Shown: positions 61,968 through 64,000 of the stretch, in pieces
Position numbering within the stretch: position 1 is the stretch's first letter
Layout: every line of letters starts with the position of its first letter
Assembly (NCBI GenBank): GCA_903840265.1
Contig: CAIMFH010000026.1
Location: forward strand, 1 to 64,000
Source of the DNA: an uncultured Schlesneria sp.
GTDB lineage: Bacteria; Planctomycetota; Planctomycetia; Planctomycetales; Planctomycetaceae
Reading direction: 5' to 3'
Length of the DNA stretch: 64,000 nt
Notes under the pieces: generated by a model
The model's input: the letters and a program-made list of their open reading frames with translations, nothing else
What the model was told of the DNA's origin: nothing
Database searches by the model: none
Translations under genes and position numbers: made by a program

Positions 61968-62666
61968 TTACTTCGTGATCGCGCGGACTTTGATGTTCCG
62001 GAAAGAGACCAGGTTTCCGTGATCCTGGAGACAGATGAAACCTTTCGTCGCTTTGCCGAAGCCTTCCATTTTGGCGAACTTGCTCTTGGCGACTCGTTCG
62101 TTCCAGTCGTCGCTACCGATGACGTACTCGCAGTACTTTTCGCCGTTCATGAACTGTTCGCACTTTTCGGGAGCGATCACGATTCGCAATGTGTTCCACT
62201 CGCCGGGTGGCTTGGTGGCGTCTTTGTCGGAGCTGTAGAGTTGATAGAGCCAGCCCGACTTCTGGGGATCGTGGCCGTCTTTGTTGTCTTGGATCTGGAC
62301 TTCGGGACCGGTCAGGTAAGGCGCGCCGCCGGTTTCCTTGACGCGGTACATCAGGCCGCTGTTGCCGGCCTTGGAGATGTTGTAGTCGACGGTGAATTCG
62401 AAGTTGTCATACTCATCGACGGCGACGATATCCCCTGCATCCTTCCCGGATCGGACTAATGCTCCGTCTTCGACCTTCCAACCTGCGCTGATCGCATCCT
62501 TTTTGAAGTTGCGCCAGCCGGTTGTTGTCTTGCCGTCAAACAGGAGTTTCCAGCCGGCTGCTTTTTCGGCGTCTGTCAACGTATTGGGAGCGGCCTCTTC
62601 AGCGAAGGCGGCCGTCGAGACGAGCATCAGGCCCAGCGTGGCCCAGAGACGAATTTGGCAATTCAT
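61968..62666 (-). CDS. DUF1080 (3-keto-disaccharide hydrolase-like) secreted protein
   Basis: A 232-residue protein. ATG 62666 gives a signal peptide (LWATLGLMLVSTAAFAEEAA); the frame extends to 62864 without signal features. The DUF1080 jelly-roll domain is recognised by KAAGWKLLFDGKTTTGWRNF, WKVEDGALVRSGKDAGDIVA, DNFEFTVDYNISKAGNSGLM, YLTGPEVQIQDN and the end GFICLQDHGNLVSFRNIKVR. Characterised relatives hydrolyse 3-keto-glycosides, acting with Gfo/Idh/MocA oxidases that make the 3-keto sugar; the Gfo/Idh/MocA gene 134 bases upstream on the same strand fits that pathway. Confidence 0.92.
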   Translation of the reverse strand: MNCQIRLWATLGLMLVSTAAFAEEAAPNTLTDAEKAAGWKLLFDGKTTTGWRNFKKDAISAGWKVEDGALVRSGKDAGDIVAVDEYDNFEFTVDYNISKAGNSGLMYRVKETGGAPYLTGPEVQIQDNKDGHDPQKSGWLYQLYSSDKDATKPPGEWNTLRIVIAPEKCEQFMNGEKYCEYVIGSDDWNERVAKSKFAKMEGFGKATKGFICLQDHGNLVSFRNIKVRAITK

Positions 62667-62799
62667 GTTGAAATCCAAGGGTGATAGTGGAGCGATGTGG
62701 TGACCGGCGTAATGCGGCGCGACCGTCACGCGTTCGATAGTACCAATCCCAGCGGGAAAGCCGCCATCGTCAGCAGATTGCTTTCGGCAGTTCGCTGAT

Positions 62800-64000
62800 T
62801 CAGACGACGGGTTCCCAGCCTTTCCGGTACTCGCGACCCCAGAGGGCTTCGGCATCTTTGTCACCGATGATCTTTTTGGTCTGGGGATCGAATTTCAGCA
62901 TGCGTCCCAGTTTGTAGGAGATGTTGCCCAAGTGGCACAGCAGCGTGCTTTTCTGGCCTTCTTCAATCTCGGAATTGGGCGTGGCTCCAGTCCGGACGCA
63001 GTCGAGGAAGTTGTTAATATGCTCGTGTTCGCCACCCGTTCCGGTCCCCTTCCCGGTCTCTTCGCCCTTCAAGTTGTAGATCTTGTAGCCGGGATCGATG
63101 ATATGCAGTGATCCTTCCTTGCCGTAGAAGATCACCATGCTGTGCTTCTCTTCGCGACGAGGCTGGCAACTGCTGACTTCCCAACTGCAACCTTTATCGC
63201 CGAAGGTGAAGACGGCCGTGCCGGTGTCGGGTGTCTCTTGATCATCTTTGAAGGAGTACCGACCGCCCAGGAAGCTGACTTGAGTCGGGTGGTCGACTCC
63301 GAGTCCCCAGCGGGCGACGTCGAGCGAGTGAATCCCGTTGTTCGTCAATTCACCTCCGGCCCAGTGCCATCGCCAATGCCAGTTGTAATGGACTAAGTTG
63401 TCGACGTACGGACGTTCCGGCGCGGGCCCCTGCCACATGCTGTAATCCAGCGTCGTGGGAACGGGGACTTGCTTGCCGGTGCCGATTGAGGGTCGTTGAT
63501 TGTCATACCAGCAGCGAGCGAACATCACCTCGCCAATCGCCCCTTCTTTCAGCTTGGCGATGGCTTCGCGAATGCCGGGCCAGGTGCGACGCTGATTGCC
63601 CATCTGGACAATTCGCTTGTACTTGCGAGCGGCCTCAACGATTAATTCCCCTTCGCGGGCATTGTGACTGCCGGGCTTTTCGACATAGACGTGCTTCTGC
63701 GCCGCACACGCCATAATCGTGGCTGGGGCATGCCAGTGATTGGCCGTCGCGATGAAGACGACGTCCAATTTCGGATCGTCGAGCATCCGGCGAAAGTCCG
63801 TAATCCCTTGAGCTTTCGCTCCTTTGTCAGTCACGGTCTTCATCGCCAGATCAAGCCGTTTCTGATCCACGTCACACACGTAGTTGAGTTTGATCCCTTT
63901 CGAATTCAGGATCGCATTGGCATGAGCCATCCCGCGCCCGGTTCCGATCACGCCTGCTGTCAGATCCTGACTGGGGCTTTCCTGGGCTGCGACGTTGTTG
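62800..64000 (-). CDS. Gfo/Idh/MocA family oxidoreductase, 5' end beyond the window
   Basis: The reading frame is open through the window end on the minus strand: before MIGTGRGMAHANAIL come residues NNVAAQESPSQDLTAG, so the signal sequence lies outside and the gene is partial. About 400 codons are visible. The NAD-binding motif is VIGTGRGMAHA (GxGxxxA-like), followed by DVDQKRLDLA, DVVFIATANHWHAPATIMAC and VYVEKPGSHNAREGELIVEA. The second domain includes GGELTNNGIHSLDVARWGLG. The C-terminus FDPQTKKIIGDKDAEALWGR is typical. It probably oxidises a sugar at C3 in partnership with the downstream DUF1080 protein. Confidence 0.92.
   Translation of the reverse strand, partial: NNVAAQESPSQDLTAGVIGTGRGMAHANAILNSKGIKLNYVCDVDQKRLDLAMKTVTDKGAKAQGITDFRRMLDDPKLDVVFIATANHWHAPATIMACAAQKHVYVEKPGSHNAREGELIVEAARKYKRIVQMGNQRRTWPGIREAIAKLKEGAIGEVMFARCWYDNQRPSIGTGKQVPVPTTLDYSMWQGPAPERPYVDNLVHYNWHWRWHWAGGELTNNGIHSLDVARWGLGVDHPTQVSFLGGRYSFKDDQETPDTGTAVFTFGDKGCSWEVSSCQPRREEKHSMVIFYGKEGSLHIIDPGYKIYNLKGEETGKGTGTGGEHEHINNFLDCVRTGATPNSEIEEGQKSTLLCHLGNISYKLGRMLKFDPQTKKIIGDKDAEALWGREYRKGWEPVV

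Overview
The window comes from a planctomycete chromosome, most likely Planctomycetales/Planctomycetaceae-like. The lineage call rests on gene families largely private to that phylum: DUF1549/DUF1553 and DUF1592/DUF1585 c-type cytochrome-like proteins, DUF1501 and DUF1552 Tat proteins, a DUF1559 pseudopilin-like protein, DUF1080 hydrolases and Tat-exported Gfo/Idh/MocA oxidoreductases. No rRNA or complete tRNA was seen.

Bases 1-16550 are accessory DNA. Two copies of an 18-bp sequence (6823-6840 and 16532-16549) match the 3' end of a tmRNA gene (ssrA), a classic integration site, and each is followed by its own intrinsic terminator. The DNA between them behaves as a decayed integrative island. 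Inside its left end is the N-terminal stub of a planctomycete-type tyrosine integrase fused to a stub of a type I restriction HsdR subunit. Neither att copy carries the 5' part of ssrA, so bases 1-6840, with a 1677-residue helicase-nuclease of probable defence function, are probably a second island of a tandem array, with the intact ssrA further left. The island interior (7853-16243) holds an Xre regulator divergent from a membrane coiled-coil protein, a small hydrolase pair, an ArsA stub and a co-directional cassette of cysteine-rich proteins. That cassette starts at a near-consensus promoter followed by a terminator-like leader, and its distal half is a train of ORFs each overlapping the next by a few bases, down to 23-43 residues. 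It is the best candidate here for an undescribed system.

Bases 16600-31000 return to core-style planctomycete DNA. A five-gene minus-strand operon (25940 down to 16756) combines both planctomycete cytochrome-like/Tat modules. It is followed by a small secreted protein, a Bcr/CflA exporter and an orphan DUF3987 primase/helicase-like gene bracketed by palindromic repeats. Bases 31469-37134 hold four co-directional genes: an M6 metallopeptidase, an S41 peptidase, a serine hydrolase and a membrane protein. Bases 37858-49528 carry secreted hypothetical proteins, a protein ending in Arg-Cys-Gly-Arg repeats, a HELGH metallopeptidase with an NPCBM-like domain, a pseudopilin plus lipoprotein pair, a Gfo/Idh/MocA oxidoreductase and SelO.

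Bases 49831-64000 hold a TauE/SafE permease, a six-PAS hybrid histidine kinase, a lactonase, a PhzF protein, a large secreted protein, an orphan MoxR ATPase, a DUF1080 protein and a second Gfo/Idh/MocA protein cut by the window end. Intergenic DNA carries several repeat families: a ~70-bp dispersed element (three copies), inverted-repeat elements that form the stop codons of two genes, and a composite GC-rich palindrome pair.
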